A DNA stretch of 42,408 nucleotides from Hyphomicrobiales bacterium (GTDB taxonomy: Bacteria; Pseudomonadota; Alphaproteobacteria; Rhizobiales; Beijerinckiaceae): the NCBI GenBank assembly GCA_027484605.1, contig JAIXSR010000142.1:1-42408 (forward strand). Reading direction: 5' to 3'. A program made the translations under genes and the position numbers. Each line of letters starts with the position of its first letter. Within the stretch, counting starts at the first letter, position 1. The notes below the pieces were generated by a model. The model did no database searches. It was not told the DNA's origin and worked only from the letters and a program-made list of their open reading frames with translations. Shown here one piece after another: positions 27,570-36,767 of the stretch.

Positions 27570-29327
27570 CTAGCGCATCTCGTCAGGAGCGTTGACGCCA
27601 AGGAGCCGGAGCCCGTTGGCGATAACGATCCTGACAGCCGTGACGAGAGCCAGTCTCGCCATTGTTCCTTTTCGGTCATCGTTATTAATAAACCTCAAAT
27701 CAGGCAAATCCTTGCCGCGGTTCCACAAGCCGTGAAAGGCACTTGCGACGTCATAGAGGTAGAAGACCACGCGATGGGGCTCCCGCGTGGCTGCCGCCTG
27801 TTCGATCAGGCGCGGATATTGCGCGATCATCCGCATCAGGCCCCGCTCGCTCTCATCCCGCAGGATCGACAGATCCGCGCTGAGAATTTCCTCTTTCCGG
27901 ATCGGATCCGATTCGAAGGCCGCCCCGGCCTGCCGGTCGAGCACCGAGGCGCAACGTGCATGGGCATATTGGACGTAGAAGACCGGGTTGTCCTTGGACT
28001 GCTCGATCACCTTGGCGAGGTCGAATTCCAGCTCGGCGTCATTCTTGCGGTCGAGCATCATGAAGCGGATCGCATCACGCCCCACCTCATCGATCACATC
28101 GCGCAGGGTCACGAAGTCGCCGGCGCGCTTCGACATCTTCACCGGTTCGCCATTGCGCATCAGCTTGACGAGCTGGCAGAGCCGGACTTCCAGCGCGCCT
28201 TTGCCGCCGGTCGCCGCCTTAACCGCCGACTGCATCCGCTTCACATAGCCGCCATGGTCGGCGCCCCAGACATCGATCATCTCGGCGTAGCCACGGGCGA
28301 ACTTGTTGGCATGATAGGCGATGTCGGAGGCAAAATAGGTGTAGCCGCCATCGGATTTCAGCAGCGGGCGGTCGACATCATCGCCAAAAGCCGTGGCGCG
28401 GAAGAGCGTCTGTTCGCGATCCTCCCAATCCTCGTCCTTCTGGCCCTTGGGCGGCGGCAGACGGCCCTCGTAGATCAGGTCGCGCGCGCGGAAATCGGCA
28501 ATCGTGGCCGCAACCTGATCGACCGGTGCCTGCAGCGAAGCTTCCGAGAAGAACACATCATGCCGGATCTCGATCGCCGCGAGATCGCCGCGGATCATCT
28601 CCATCATGGCTTCGATCGCCGCCTTGCGGACAATGGGCAGCCATTCCGCTTCGGACAGGGATTCCAGAGCTGCGCCATGGGCTTCGGCCAGGGCCTTGCC
28701 GGCGGGGATCAGGTAATCCCCCGGATAGAGCCCCTCGCCCACCGGGCCGACATCGCGGCCGAGCGCCTCCCGGTAGCGATGGAAGGCCGAACGGGCCAGC
28801 ACATCGACCTGGGCTCCGGCATCGTTGATGTAATACTCCCGCGTGACCTTCCAGCCGGCGAAGTCGAGGAGATTGGCCAGTGCATCGCCATAGACGGCGC
28901 CACGCCCGTGGCCGACATGCATCGGGCCGGTCGGATTGGCCGAGACATATTCGACATTGACCGGCCTGCCCTGTCCCAGCGCCGAGCGGCCGAAATCCAG
29001 CCCGCCCTGCATGGCCGCGCGGATCACGTCCTCGAAAGCAGCCGGCGCAAGCCCGACATTGATGAAGCCCGGCCCGGCCACCTCGACGCGCGGATAGCGG
29101 CCGGTCTCGCGGAGCCCTTCGGCAATGCCTTCGGCCAGCGCGCGCGGGTTGGTGCGGGCCTCCTTCGCCAGCACCATCGCCGCATTGGTCGACAGGTCGC
29201 CATGGCTCGGATCGCGCGGGGGTTCGACCGTCGCGCGGGCGCGAATCTCGGGCGCCAGGGTCGCGGTGGCCGGCAGATGGGCGAGCACGGCCTGAAGATC
29301 GGCCGAGAAGGCATGGAAAATGTTCAT
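27570..29327 (-). CDS. argS: Arginyl-tRNA synthetase
   Basis: A 585-residue class I synthetase that charges tRNA-Arg. It contains an N-terminal additional domain (1-110), the HIGH-type motif [15 protein letters not shown] (HVGH 137-140), a KMSKS-type loop [16 protein letters not shown], and a C-terminal helical anticodon-binding DALR domain ending [11 protein letters not shown]. Length and motifs are normal. It lies 36 bases downstream of dgt and 55 bases upstream of the SPOR gene. Confidence 0.97.
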   Translation of the reverse strand: MNIFHAFSADLQAVLAHLPATATLAPEIRARATVEPPRDPSHGDLSTNAAMVLAKEARTNPRALAEGIAEGLRETGRYPRVEVAGPGFINVGLAPAAFEDVIRAAMQGGLDFGRSALGQGRPVNVEYVSANPTGPMHVGHGRGAVYGDALANLLDFAGWKVTREYYINDAGAQVDVLARSAFHRYREALGRDVGPVGEGLYPGDYLIPAGKALAEAHGAALESLSEAEWLPIVRKAAIEAMMEMIRGDLAAIEIRHDVFFSEASLQAPVDQVAATIADFRARDLIYEGRLPPPKGQKDEDWEDREQTLFRATAFGDDVDRPLLKSDGGYTYFASDIAYHANKFARGYAEMIDVWGADHGGYVKRMQSAVKAATGGKGALEVRLCQLVKLMRNGEPVKMSKRAGDFVTLRDVIDEVGRDAIRFMMLDRKNDAELEFDLAKVIEQSKDNPVFYVQYAHARCASVLDRQAGAAFESDPIRKEEILSADLSILRDESERGLMRMIAQYPRLIEQAAATREPHRVVFYLYDVASAFHGLWNRGKDLPDLRFINNDDRKGTMARLALVTAVRIVIANGLRLLGVNAPDEMR

Positions 29328-29363
29328 GGAACCCGCATCGCGAAAACAGCAGAGATGCTGGCC

Positions 29364-30563
29364 CTAGCGGAGGTCGGGCGTGACGTCAAACAAGGCCTGA
29401 TGCTGGAGAATCGCGAAACGGTCGGTCATCCCGGCGATATGGTCGGCCACGGCGCGCGCCAGCTGGGCCTCGTTGGTCCGCCGGCTTGCCAGCTCCGGCA
29501 CGAGATCGGGCTCGGCCAGATAGCGGAGGAAAAGGTCCCGGATGATCGTCGAGGCCGCTTCACGCAAATGGAGGATGTGCCTGTGCCGGTACATGCGCTC
29601 GAACAGGAACCGCTTGAGATCCTGTTCCGCCGGGGCGATGGCATCGGAGAAACCGATGACCGGTCCTTTCGCATGGCGGATATCGTCCGCCTGGCGCGGA
29701 TTGAGGGCGATGAGGCGCCGCTCGCTCTCGGCGGCGACATCCTCGACCAGCCGGGTGATCACGCGGCGCATGATCTCGTGGGCCTTGCGCCCTTCATCGA
29801 GGCCCGGCCAGAGACGGTCGATCTCCCAGAGCAGGGCCGCAAGGAACGGAACCTCGCGCAGCTCCGACGAACGGAACAGCCCGGCGCGGAGGCCATCGTC
29901 AATGTCATGCGCATTATAGGCGATGTCATCGGCGATTGCCGCGACCTGCGCTTCTGCCGAGGCGAAACTGGCGAGATCGAGGGGGAAGAGCTGGTCAAAC
30001 TCGACGATGGCGCCGGGAATGCCATGGCGACGCCAGCGTTCGGTGGGGCTCCCGTCCGGCATCAGCAGCGGGCCGTTATGCTTCACCAGCCCTTCGAGCA
30101 TTTCCCAGGTCAGGTTGAGGCCGTCAAAGGCGGCATAACGGCGCTCGAGCCGCGTCACGAGCCGGAGAGTCTGCGCATTGTGGTCGAAGCCGCCATGATC
30201 GGCCATCAGGCTGTCCAGCGCGTCCTCGCCGGCATGGCCGAAGGGCGTATGGCCTAGATCATGCGCAAGGGCCAGGGCCTCGGCGAGATCCTCGTCGAGC
30301 CCGAGGATGCGGCTGATCGAGCGCGCAATCTGCCCGACCTCGATCGAATGCGTCAGCCGCGTGCGGTAATGATCGCCCTCGTGCTCCACGAAGACCTGTG
30401 TCTTGTGCTTGAGCCGCCGGAAGGCGTTCGAATGGATGATCCGGTCGCGATCCCGCTGGAATTCGCTTCGGGTCGGCGAGGCCGGCTCGGGAATCAGGCG
30501 TCCGCGGCCGCGCTTGTAATCGACGGCAAAGGGCGAGAGGGGCCGGTCGCGGTGGAAGAGCAT
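29364..30563 (-). CDS. dgt: Deoxyguanosinetriphosphate triphosphohydrolase-like HD protein
   Basis: A 399-residue dNTP triphosphohydrolase of the dGTPase type 2 subfamily, which releases triphosphate from deoxynucleotides. The N-terminus has SEFQRDRDRIIHSNAFRRLK followed by KTQVF. The HD-domain metal ligands are visible in RTRLTHSIEVGQIARSI (His72) and ALAHDLGHTPFGHAGED (His101-Asp102), with a later IADDIAYNAHDIDDGLRAG. It is divergent from erpA, with 189 bases between starts, and heads the long minus-strand block. Confidence 0.94.
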   Translation of the reverse strand: MLFHRDRPLSPFAVDYKRGRGRLIPEPASPTRSEFQRDRDRIIHSNAFRRLKHKTQVFVEHEGDHYRTRLTHSIEVGQIARSISRILGLDEDLAEALALAHDLGHTPFGHAGEDALDSLMADHGGFDHNAQTLRLVTRLERRYAAFDGLNLTWEMLEGLVKHNGPLLMPDGSPTERWRRHGIPGAIVEFDQLFPLDLASFASAEAQVAAIADDIAYNAHDIDDGLRAGLFRSSELREVPFLAALLWEIDRLWPGLDEGRKAHEIMRRVITRLVEDVAAESERRLIALNPRQADDIRHAKGPVIGFSDAIAPAEQDLKRFLFERMYRHRHILHLREAASTIIRDLFLRYLAEPDLVPELASRRTNEAQLARAVADHIAGMTDRFAILQHQALFDVTPDLR

Positions 30564-30752
30564 CGCCGATTCCTTTCCCTGCAGGCGGGGTCTGGTCCCG
30601 ATTCATCGCTTGTGGCCAGAGACCCGCCGAAACGGGCCAGAATGCGGCATGCCTCTTCCGGACTCGGCCATTGCCCGGCTGGCCGTTCGTCCTTACATTG
30701 GGGTGAAACCAAACGGAAGGCGGCCAGGACCTTGAACCCCGGTCGATCAACG

Positions 30753-31145
30753 ATGGCGCTGAAATTCGCAGTCCAGAATGTCCCGGGCGCGGCTCCGCCC
30801 GCCGGGGTTGTTGCCCCGGATGCTCCGCTGGCCGTCACGGCCAAGGCGGCCGGCCGGATCCACCAGATCCTCCAGGGCGAACCGCCCGGCTCCACCCTCC
30901 GTGTTTCGGTCGAGGGCGGCGGCTGTTCCGGCTTCCAGTACAAATTCGCCATTGCCGGCGGGGCCGAGCCGGACGATCTCGTGATCGAGCGCGATGGCGT
31001 CATGGTTCTTGTCGATCCGGTTTCGGCACCGCTGCTTGCCGGCTCGGAACTCGACTTTGTCACCGAGCTGATGGGCCAGAGCTTCCAGATCCGGAACCCG
31101 AATGCCACGGCGAGCTGTGGTTGCGGGACAAGTTTCGCCTTGTAA
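30753..31145 (+). CDS. erpA: Iron-sulfur cluster insertion protein (ErpA/IscA family)
   Basis: A 130-residue A-type carrier that delivers Fe-S clusters to apoproteins. The three cluster-binding cysteines are present: Cys58 in EGGGCSGFQY, and Cys122 and Cys124 in ASCGCGTSFAL. The N-terminal 25 residues are a non-conserved Pro/Ala-rich extension. ATG 30753 was chosen because the frame further upstream runs antisense through dgt. It is divergent from dgt, an arrangement common in alphaproteobacteria. ErpA versus IscA cannot be separated firmly by eye. Confidence 0.92.
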   Translation: MALKFAVQNVPGAAPPAGVVAPDAPLAVTAKAAGRIHQILQGEPPGSTLRVSVEGGGCSGFQYKFAIAGGAEPDDLVIERDGVMVLVDPVSAPLLAGSELDFVTELMGQSFQIRNPNATASCGCGTSFAL

Positions 31146-31328
31146 AGCTTGTCATGATCGGTTGTTTCTGCTGGTCTGCGCGTAACACGGCGCACGGCGC
31201 CGTCACGGTTGCTTAACCGCATTGTGCGTTGCCGCACATTTTGAGTTGCGTTTCTGCCTAGTAGCGTATGTCTTGCCCGCGCCGGTGCATTCGGCATGCG
31301 TGGAAAACTGTCAGCGCAGGAGAAACCC
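31146..31328 (+). promoter_or_regulatory. Intergenic region between erpA and the exported unknown protein
   Basis: A 183-base gap with two stem-loops. ACGGCGC/GCGCCGT (31187-31203) has a three-base loop. TGTGCG/CGCACA (31223-31238) is followed by TTTT and is a weak candidate terminator for erpA. A promoter for the next gene should lie at about 31240-31300; no clear pair could be chosen. Confidence 0.4.
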
Positions 31329-33215
31329 TTGACCCGTCCGTCCCGCTCCGCCCATCCCTCGCGCCTGCTTGCCGCAGGACATCTGCGTGCCCTGCTTGTG
31401 GCCACCGCCCTTTCCCCGCTTGCGCTCCCGCTCCTCCCGGATCATGGCTCGATCGGGATCGTCGCCGCGCAGGCGCAGCAGAATGTCACGATCGACAAGA
31501 TCGAGCTTCCCCTGAGCGGGAGCACGGTAGTGCTGAACGGGATCTCGGTCTCCGGTTCAAGCCTCGGCAAGGCCGATCTCGAAGGGCTTTTCAAGGCCAA
31601 GACGCTCAATGGGGCGGCCGAGCTGCTGCAGCGCTTCAATGCCGAGAAGTTCACGATCAGCTCGATCGAGTTCCGGATGAAGACGGAAATCCAGGATGTA
31701 CTGACCGTCTATGAGGGCCTCGAAGCCGGGCGCATCAAGGCCGGTTCTGCCGAAAAGCTGACGATCAAGGGCGGGAAGCAGACCGGCTCCGTCAAGGCCG
31801 ACAAGGCTGGCCAGTCCATCGATACCCGCTTCGGCCGTTTCACGGTCGACACGTTCGACATGACGGCGATGGTCCGGTGGTTCCTGGATTCCGATCCGAC
31901 GGGCAAGGCGCCGATGAAAATGCTGCATGGCCGCTATGAAATGGCGTCCATGGACATGATGATCGAGGACATGAAGTTCTCGATCGGCAAGATGACCGGC
32001 AGCGGTTTCGAGGCCCGGCTGGCCCGGAAAGCCCCGATCGAGTTCATCGCGCTGGCTGAGAAGTCGACTGCCAAGCCCGGCGACACCAAAGCCGCGCTGC
32101 CGATGATGACCGCTTTGGTCGACATGTACTCGGCCTTTACCTTCGGCAGTGGCGAGATCGACGGTTTTACCCTGTCCGGCAAGGACAAGAAGACCGGCGC
32201 CGACATCAAGGGGTCAAGCGGCAAGATGGTCTTCGTCGGCGGGGCATCACCGAGCTTTGCCATGAACGATTTCTCGATCAATGCGGCCGATGGCTTCATG
32301 AAGTTCAAGAAGCTCGGCTTCGAGGGCGATTTCTATGGCTGGGCGATCGGCGGTGCCATGCAGGCCATGCAGAGCGAGCTCGCGGGCAAGCCGGGTGACA
32401 AGCCGGGTGCTGATGCGGCCGAGATTGCGTCCCTGATCGCCGAGCTCGCCAAGGCCTTGCAGAAGCGCGATGTGCGGATGGTGTTCGAAGGCCTCGATGC
32501 CGATCTGCCGCCGGGCAAGGATGCGAAGTCGAAGGATCGCGTGAAGATGGCCCTCGGGACCTTCGATGCCCGGATGGGCGGTTTCGTCGGCATGGTGCCG
32601 ACCAAGATCGACTATTCGCTCAACGGTTTCCGCATGCCCGTTCCCGCCAACAGCAAGGATCAGGGTCTCCAGACCCTGCGCGAGCTCGGGATCGACGTCA
32701 TCGATCTTTCGATGAAGATCAAGGGCACCTGGGACGAAGCGAAGACGCGCTTTGTTGTCGATGATGTGAATGCCGATCTTGGCAAGATGGCCAAGGTGGG
32801 CCTCAAGGCGGAAATCGGGAATATTCCCCGCCCGCTCTTTGAAAGCCCGATGACGGCCTGGACCTATACGCTGCTGGGCGCCAACGCGCAGAGCCTGTCC
32901 TTCGCGGTCGAGAACCGGGGCGGAATCGACAAGCTGATCGCCAAGACCGCCAAGGACCAGAAGAAGTCCGCCGACCAGTTCAAGATGGAGCTGTCGGCCA
33001 TCGCGCCGGCCATGATCGGCATGTATATGGGCGGGCATCCGGATGGCCCGGCTTTGGCCGATGCGGTGACCAAGTTCGTCCGCACGCCGGGCACGCTCAA
33101 CATTACCCTGCGCGCCAAGGCCCCGGGCGGGCTGACGGCCATGGAATTGATGGCGGCCGGCGAAAATCCGGGTGCGCTGCTCCAGAAGATCAAGATCGAC
33201 GCCGAGGCCAAGTAG
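31329..33215 (+). CDS. Large exported protein of unknown function
   Basis: A 628-residue protein I cannot assign to a named family. From the TTG at 31329 it has a signal peptide: basic start TRPSRSAHPSRLL, hydrophobic ALLVATALSPLALPLL, likely cleavage at VAAQA-QQ. AGGAG at 31318-31322 sits six bases upstream of the TTG, better placed than for ATG 31296. The mature part is rich in alternating hydrophobic residues with many Lys and Gly, suggesting extended beta structure with recurring patterns (FGSGEIDGFTLSGKD; KMVFVGGASPSFAMNDFSIN; MALGTFDARMGGFVG). It has no cysteines and no TM besides the signal. It is a single-gene unit ending in a strong terminator. Periplasmic or outer-membrane-associated location is inferred. 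Confidence 0.8.
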   Translation: MTRPSRSAHPSRLLAAGHLRALLVATALSPLALPLLPDHGSIGIVAAQAQQNVTIDKIELPLSGSTVVLNGISVSGSSLGKADLEGLFKAKTLNGAAELLQRFNAEKFTISSIEFRMKTEIQDVLTVYEGLEAGRIKAGSAEKLTIKGGKQTGSVKADKAGQSIDTRFGRFTVDTFDMTAMVRWFLDSDPTGKAPMKMLHGRYEMASMDMMIEDMKFSIGKMTGSGFEARLARKAPIEFIALAEKSTAKPGDTKAALPMMTALVDMYSAFTFGSGEIDGFTLSGKDKKTGADIKGSSGKMVFVGGASPSFAMNDFSINAADGFMKFKKLGFEGDFYGWAIGGAMQAMQSELAGKPGDKPGADAAEIASLIAELAKALQKRDVRMVFEGLDADLPPGKDAKSKDRVKMALGTFDARMGGFVGMVPTKIDYSLNGFRMPVPANSKDQGLQTLRELGIDVIDLSMKIKGTWDEAKTRFVVDDVNADLGKMAKVGLKAEIGNIPRPLFESPMTAWTYTLLGANAQSLSFAVENRGGIDKLIAKTAKDQKKSADQFKMELSAIAPAMIGMYMGGHPDGPALADAVTKFVRTPGTLNITLRAKAPGGLTAMELMAAGENPGALLQKIKIDAEAK

Positions 33216-33246
33216 GGCAAGGCGCGCTTGCCTGCGGAAATGCAGA

Positions 33247-33272
33247 AAGCCGGGCTCGCGCCCGGCTTTTTT
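33247..33272 (+). terminator. Rho-independent terminator after the exported unknown protein
   Basis: AAGCCGGGC (33247-33255), loop TCGC, GCCCGGCTT (33260-33268), with a six-T run ending at 33272. It lies 32 bases after the stop and 29 bases before the end of the convergent maeB gene. Confidence 0.9.
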
Positions 33273-33301
33273 GATCATGGCCGCCGCGAAACCAGCCCGG
33301 T

Positions 33302-35587
33302 TCAGGGCTTGCGGGCCTGCGCCTCCACAACCGCGAGGGCCGTCATGTTGACGACGCCGCGGGCTGTCGTCGAGGGCGGCAGGATATGGGCCGGCAAGGC
33401 CGTGCCCAGCAGGATCGGACCGACCGGCAGGGCATCGGCCAGGACCTTGGTGAGCTGGTAGGCGATATTCGCCGCATCGAGATTCGGCATGACCAGCACG
33501 TTTGCCTCGCTCTTGAGGCGGGAATGCGGAAGCACACGCTCGCGGATGATGTCAGACAGGGCCGTATCGGCCTGCATCTCGCCGTCAACCTCCAGATCCG
33601 GCGCGCGCTCGGCCAGGATCCGGGCCGCCTCGCGCATCTTCCGGGCGCTGGCGCCGTCATGCGAGCCGAAATCCGAATGCGAGACGAGCGCGATCTTCGG
33701 CTCGATCCCGAAACGGCGCACTTCCGTGCCGGCGCGCAGGGCGATCTCGACAAGCTGCGCGGCATCCGGATCCTCGTGGACATGCGTGTCGGCAAGGAAG
33801 AAGGCGCCCTTGTTGGTGATCATCAGGCTCATGGCGGCGAGTTCCTTGACGCCCGGCGCGAGGCCGATGACATCCCGGAGGATCCGCAGGCGTGACTGGA
33901 ACCGGCCTTCCAGGCCGCAGATCAGCGCGTCTGCATCGCCGCGCCGCACGGCAATCGCGGCAATGACGGTGTTGTTGGTGCGCACCATCGTCCGGGCGGC
34001 ATCCGGCGTGACACCCTTGCGGCCGGCCACTTCGAGATAGGTCTGGATGTAATCCCGATAGCGCGGATCGTCTTCCGGATTGACGAGTTCGAAATCACGA
34101 CCCGGCCGGATGGACAGGCCGAAACGCTGCAGCCGCTGCTCGACGACCGAGGGGCGGCCGACGAGGATCGGTACGGCGACGCCTTCCTCGATCACGGTCT
34201 GGGCTGCGCGCAGGCAGCGTTCGTCCTCGCCCTCGGCATAGACGACGCGCTTCGGCTCGGCCCGGGCGGCGCGGAAGATCGGCCGCATGATGAAACCGGA
34301 GCGGAAGACGAAGCGGTTCAGCCGTTCCTCATAGGCGGCGAAATCGTCGATCGGGGCGCGCGCAACGCCGCTTTCCATCGCCGCCTTCGCGACAGCCGGT
34401 GCAATGCGCAGGATGAGGCGCGGGTCGAAGGGCGAGGGAATCAGCGATTCCGGCCCGAAATTCCGCGAGGCCCCGCCATAGGCTCTGGCCACCACGTCCG
34501 AAGGTGCTTCGCGCGCGAGTTCGGCAATGGCCCGGACGGCGGCCATCTTCATCTCTTCATTGATCGTTGTCGCGGCGCAGTCGAGCGCGCCACGGAAGAT
34601 ATAAGGGAAGCAGAGCACGTTGTTGACCTGGTTCGGATAATCCGACCGGCCGGTGCAGATCATGGCATCGGGGCGGGCTTCGAGCGCCAGTTCCGGCATG
34701 ATCTCGGGATTGGGATTGGCCAGGGCCATGATCAGCGGCTTGGCCGCCATTTTCCGGAGCAGTTCCGGCTTCAGCACGCCCGCCGCAGAGAGGCCGAGGA
34801 AGATGTCGGCGCCGTCGATGACCTCCGCCAGCGTCCGCTTGTCGGTTTCCTGGGCATAGACCGCCTTCCAGCGGTCCATCTGCGCCTCGCGGCCCTTGTA
34901 GGCCACGCCCTCGATATCGGTGACCCAGATGTTGGAGCGCCGGACCCCGAGGCTGACGAGCAGGTTGAGACAGGCGAGCGCTGCCGCGCCGGCACCGGAG
35001 GTGACGAGCTTGACCTCGTCGAGCTTCTTGCCGGCCAGTTCGACAGCATTGAGGATGGCCGCCGCCACGATGATGGCCGTGCCGTGCTGGTCGTCATGGA
35101 AGACCGGGATGTTCATCCGCTCGCGGCACATGGCCTCGACCTCGAAACATTCCGGAGACTTGATGTCCTCGAGATTGATGCCGCCGAAGGTCGGCTCGAG
35201 AGACGTGATGATGTCGACCAGCTGCTCGACGCGCTTTTCCTTGATCTCGATGTCGAACACATCGATGCCGGCGAATTTCTTGAAAAGGACGGCCTTGCCC
35301 TCCATGACCGGCTTGGAGGCCAGCGGCCCGATATCGCCGAGGCCGAGCACGGCCGTTCCATTCGAGATCACGGCGACAAGGTTCTGGCGGGCCGTGAGGT
35401 TGGCGGCCTCGGCAGGATCATCGACGATCGCCTCGCAGGCTGCGGCCACGCCCGGAGAATAGGCCAAAGCCAGATCGCGCTGGTTCCCCAGCGGCTTGGT
35501 GGCCACGACTTCCAGCTTCCCGGGCTTGGGAAAGCGATGATAGACCAACGCCCCCGACCGCAGATCCTTCGACATTTCAACCGGCAT
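33302..35587 (-). CDS. maeB: NADP-dependent malic enzyme with phosphotransacetylase-like domain
   Basis: A 761-residue bifunctional-architecture malic enzyme that decarboxylates malate to pyruvate. Residues 1-430 form the malic enzyme part: LALAYSPGVAAACEAI, KFAGIDVFDIEI, FHDDQHGTAIIVAAAI and nucleotide-binding VTSGAGAAALACLNLLVSLG. Residues about 440-761 form a phosphotransacetylase-like domain (VYAEGEDERCLRAAQTVIEE; MVRTNNTVIAAI; PVGPILLGTALPAHIL), which in this family is regulatory, binding acetyl-CoA. ATG 35587 has a very strong GGGGGGAGGA Shine-Dalgarno four bases upstream. The gene stands alone. Confidence 0.95.
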   Translation of the reverse strand: MPVEMSKDLRSGALVYHRFPKPGKLEVVATKPLGNQRDLALAYSPGVAAACEAIVDDPAEAANLTARQNLVAVISNGTAVLGLGDIGPLASKPVMEGKAVLFKKFAGIDVFDIEIKEKRVEQLVDIITSLEPTFGGINLEDIKSPECFEVEAMCRERMNIPVFHDDQHGTAIIVAAAILNAVELAGKKLDEVKLVTSGAGAAALACLNLLVSLGVRRSNIWVTDIEGVAYKGREAQMDRWKAVYAQETDKRTLAEVIDGADIFLGLSAAGVLKPELLRKMAAKPLIMALANPNPEIMPELALEARPDAMICTGRSDYPNQVNNVLCFPYIFRGALDCAATTINEEMKMAAVRAIAELAREAPSDVVARAYGGASRNFGPESLIPSPFDPRLILRIAPAVAKAAMESGVARAPIDDFAAYEERLNRFVFRSGFIMRPIFRAARAEPKRVVYAEGEDERCLRAAQTVIEEGVAVPILVGRPSVVEQRLQRFGLSIRPGRDFELVNPEDDPRYRDYIQTYLEVAGRKGVTPDAARTMVRTNNTVIAAIAVRRGDADALICGLEGRFQSRLRILRDVIGLAPGVKELAAMSLMITNKGAFFLADTHVHEDPDAAQLVEIALRAGTEVRRFGIEPKIALVSHSDFGSHDGASARKMREAARILAERAPDLEVDGEMQADTALSDIIRERVLPHSRLKSEANVLVMPNLDAANIAYQLTKVLADALPVGPILLGTALPAHILPPSTTARGVVNMTALAVVEAQARKP

Positions 35588-35768
35588 GATTCCTCCCCCC
35601 GACGTCTTTGCCTGTCTGGTTATACGAAAGGCGCACCCGGCGCGAGGGGGAAGCGATGCAGCCACGGCAGGCGCGCCCTTCCTCTGCGGCATGGCGGCGC
35701 CCGCTTCCCTTCTCCCGCGTTTCGGCCTAATCGCGCAGGCTGGCCGCGCGCAGAGAAGGAATCGGCTC

Positions 35769-35981
35769 ATGGACGTACGCGACTGCAATGGCACGCTGCT
35801 CACTGAAGGCGACAACGTTCAGGTCATCAAGGACCTGAAGGTCAAGGGCACGTCCTCGACGCTGAAGCGCGGCACGTTGATCAAGGGCATCCATCTCACC
35901 GATGATCCTGACCTGATCGAGTGCCGGGTCGAGAAGATCAAGGGCCTTGTCCTGCGCACCGAGTTTCTCAAGAAAGCCTGA
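35769..35981 (+). CDS. PhnA/YjdM C-terminal-domain small protein
   Basis: A 70-residue protein matching the PhnA (YjdM) C-terminal domain: VRDCNGTLLTEGDNVQVIKD, LKVKGTSSTLKRGTLIKGI and IECRVEKIKGLVLRTEFLKK. The N-terminal zinc ribbon of E. coli YjdM is absent. The name reflects an old link to phosphonate genes; the function is unknown and phosphonate use should not be inferred. GAAGGA lies eight bases before ATG 35769. The next gene starts three bases after its stop, so the two are probably one operon. Confidence 0.88.
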   Translation: MDVRDCNGTLLTEGDNVQVIKDLKVKGTSSTLKRGTLIKGIHLTDDPDLIECRVEKIKGLVLRTEFLKKA

Positions 35982-35984
35982 CCC

Positions 35985-36707
35985 TTGGCGGCGTTCAAGC
36001 CCTTCAGGACCTGGCTCGCGCGGCGGATTTTCCCGGACCGCGAGGCCTTCCGGCATCCCCCGGCGGATGCTGCCGGGCGCCGTGCCGCCTGGTTCGACTT
36101 CCTGTTTGTCGATTTCGGCATCCTCCGGCTGTTCTGGAAGAACCGGGCCTGGGTGACGCCGCGTGTCCTGCGGATGAACCAGCCCTATCCGGGCGATATC
36201 GCCCGCGCCGCGCAGCTGGGCATCCGAACGATCGTGACGGCCCGGCACGATCCGCGCCATGGCGGCAATGCGCTAGTCGCCGAGGCCGCGCAACGGCGCG
36301 GGCTGACCTATCTCACGCTGCCGCTGTTTTCGCGCTCGGCGCCGTTCCGCCAGTCAATCCTCGATGCCGGTGCCGCGTTGCGCGAAGCGGAATACCCGCT
36401 GATGATCCATTGCAAATCCGGCGCGGACCGGGCCGGCTTCCTCTCGGCGCTCTATCTCGTCGTTGTCGAGGGGCGCGCCGTCCGCGACGCCAAGCGCCAG
36501 CTCAGCCTCAGGCACCTGCATATCCGCGCCTCGCGCACCGGCGTGCTCGATACGGTGTTCGAAACCTATCTCAAGGCCTATCCGGACGAGACGAAGCCCT
36601 TTCTCGACTGGATCCGCGACGATTACGACCCGGAGGCGATCGACCGGGACTATCACGCCCAGGGCATCGCGGATTTCATCGACCGTGTGATCCTGCGCCA
36701 CGAGTAA
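35985..36707 (+). CDS. Cys-based protein tyrosine/dual-specificity phosphatase-like protein
   Basis: A 240-residue protein with the CX5R phosphatase signature HCKSGADRAG (His142, Cys143, Arg149) after a beta strand (YPLMIHC). An upstream TARHDP loop near residues 85-90 may provide the general acid. The N-terminal 60 residues are basic and aromatic (FDFLFVDFGILRLFWKNRAW) and may contact the membrane. The only start near the previous gene is TTG 35985; the next in-frame ATG lies 63 codons in, beyond the conserved-looking start. Phosphatases of this type often accompany polysaccharide genes, and glycosyltransferases follow here. Substrate (protein, lipid or sugar phosphate) is unknown. Confidence 0.82.
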   Translation: MAAFKPFRTWLARRIFPDREAFRHPPADAAGRRAAWFDFLFVDFGILRLFWKNRAWVTPRVLRMNQPYPGDIARAAQLGIRTIVTARHDPRHGGNALVAEAAQRRGLTYLTLPLFSRSAPFRQSILDAGAALREAEYPLMIHCKSGADRAGFLSALYLVVVEGRAVRDAKRQLSLRHLHIRASRTGVLDTVFETYLKAYPDETKPFLDWIRDDYDPEAIDRDYHAQGIADFIDRVILRHE

Positions 36708-36767
36708 GCCAGTTGAGTCCGCACCGGGGCTCGATTACACGGGCTTGAAGCCTGCAAGGAACTGTCC

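Noticed and set aside
25592-27595. A 667-codon plus-strand open frame
   Set aside because: It is antisense to the SPOR-domain gene. Its Arg/Gly/Cys-rich composition mirrors the Pro/Ala repeats of the real protein.
27567-30257. An 896-codon plus-strand open frame
   Set aside because: It is antisense to argS and dgt, which have intact catalytic motifs. The translation is Arg/His/Asp-rich, typical of a shadow frame.
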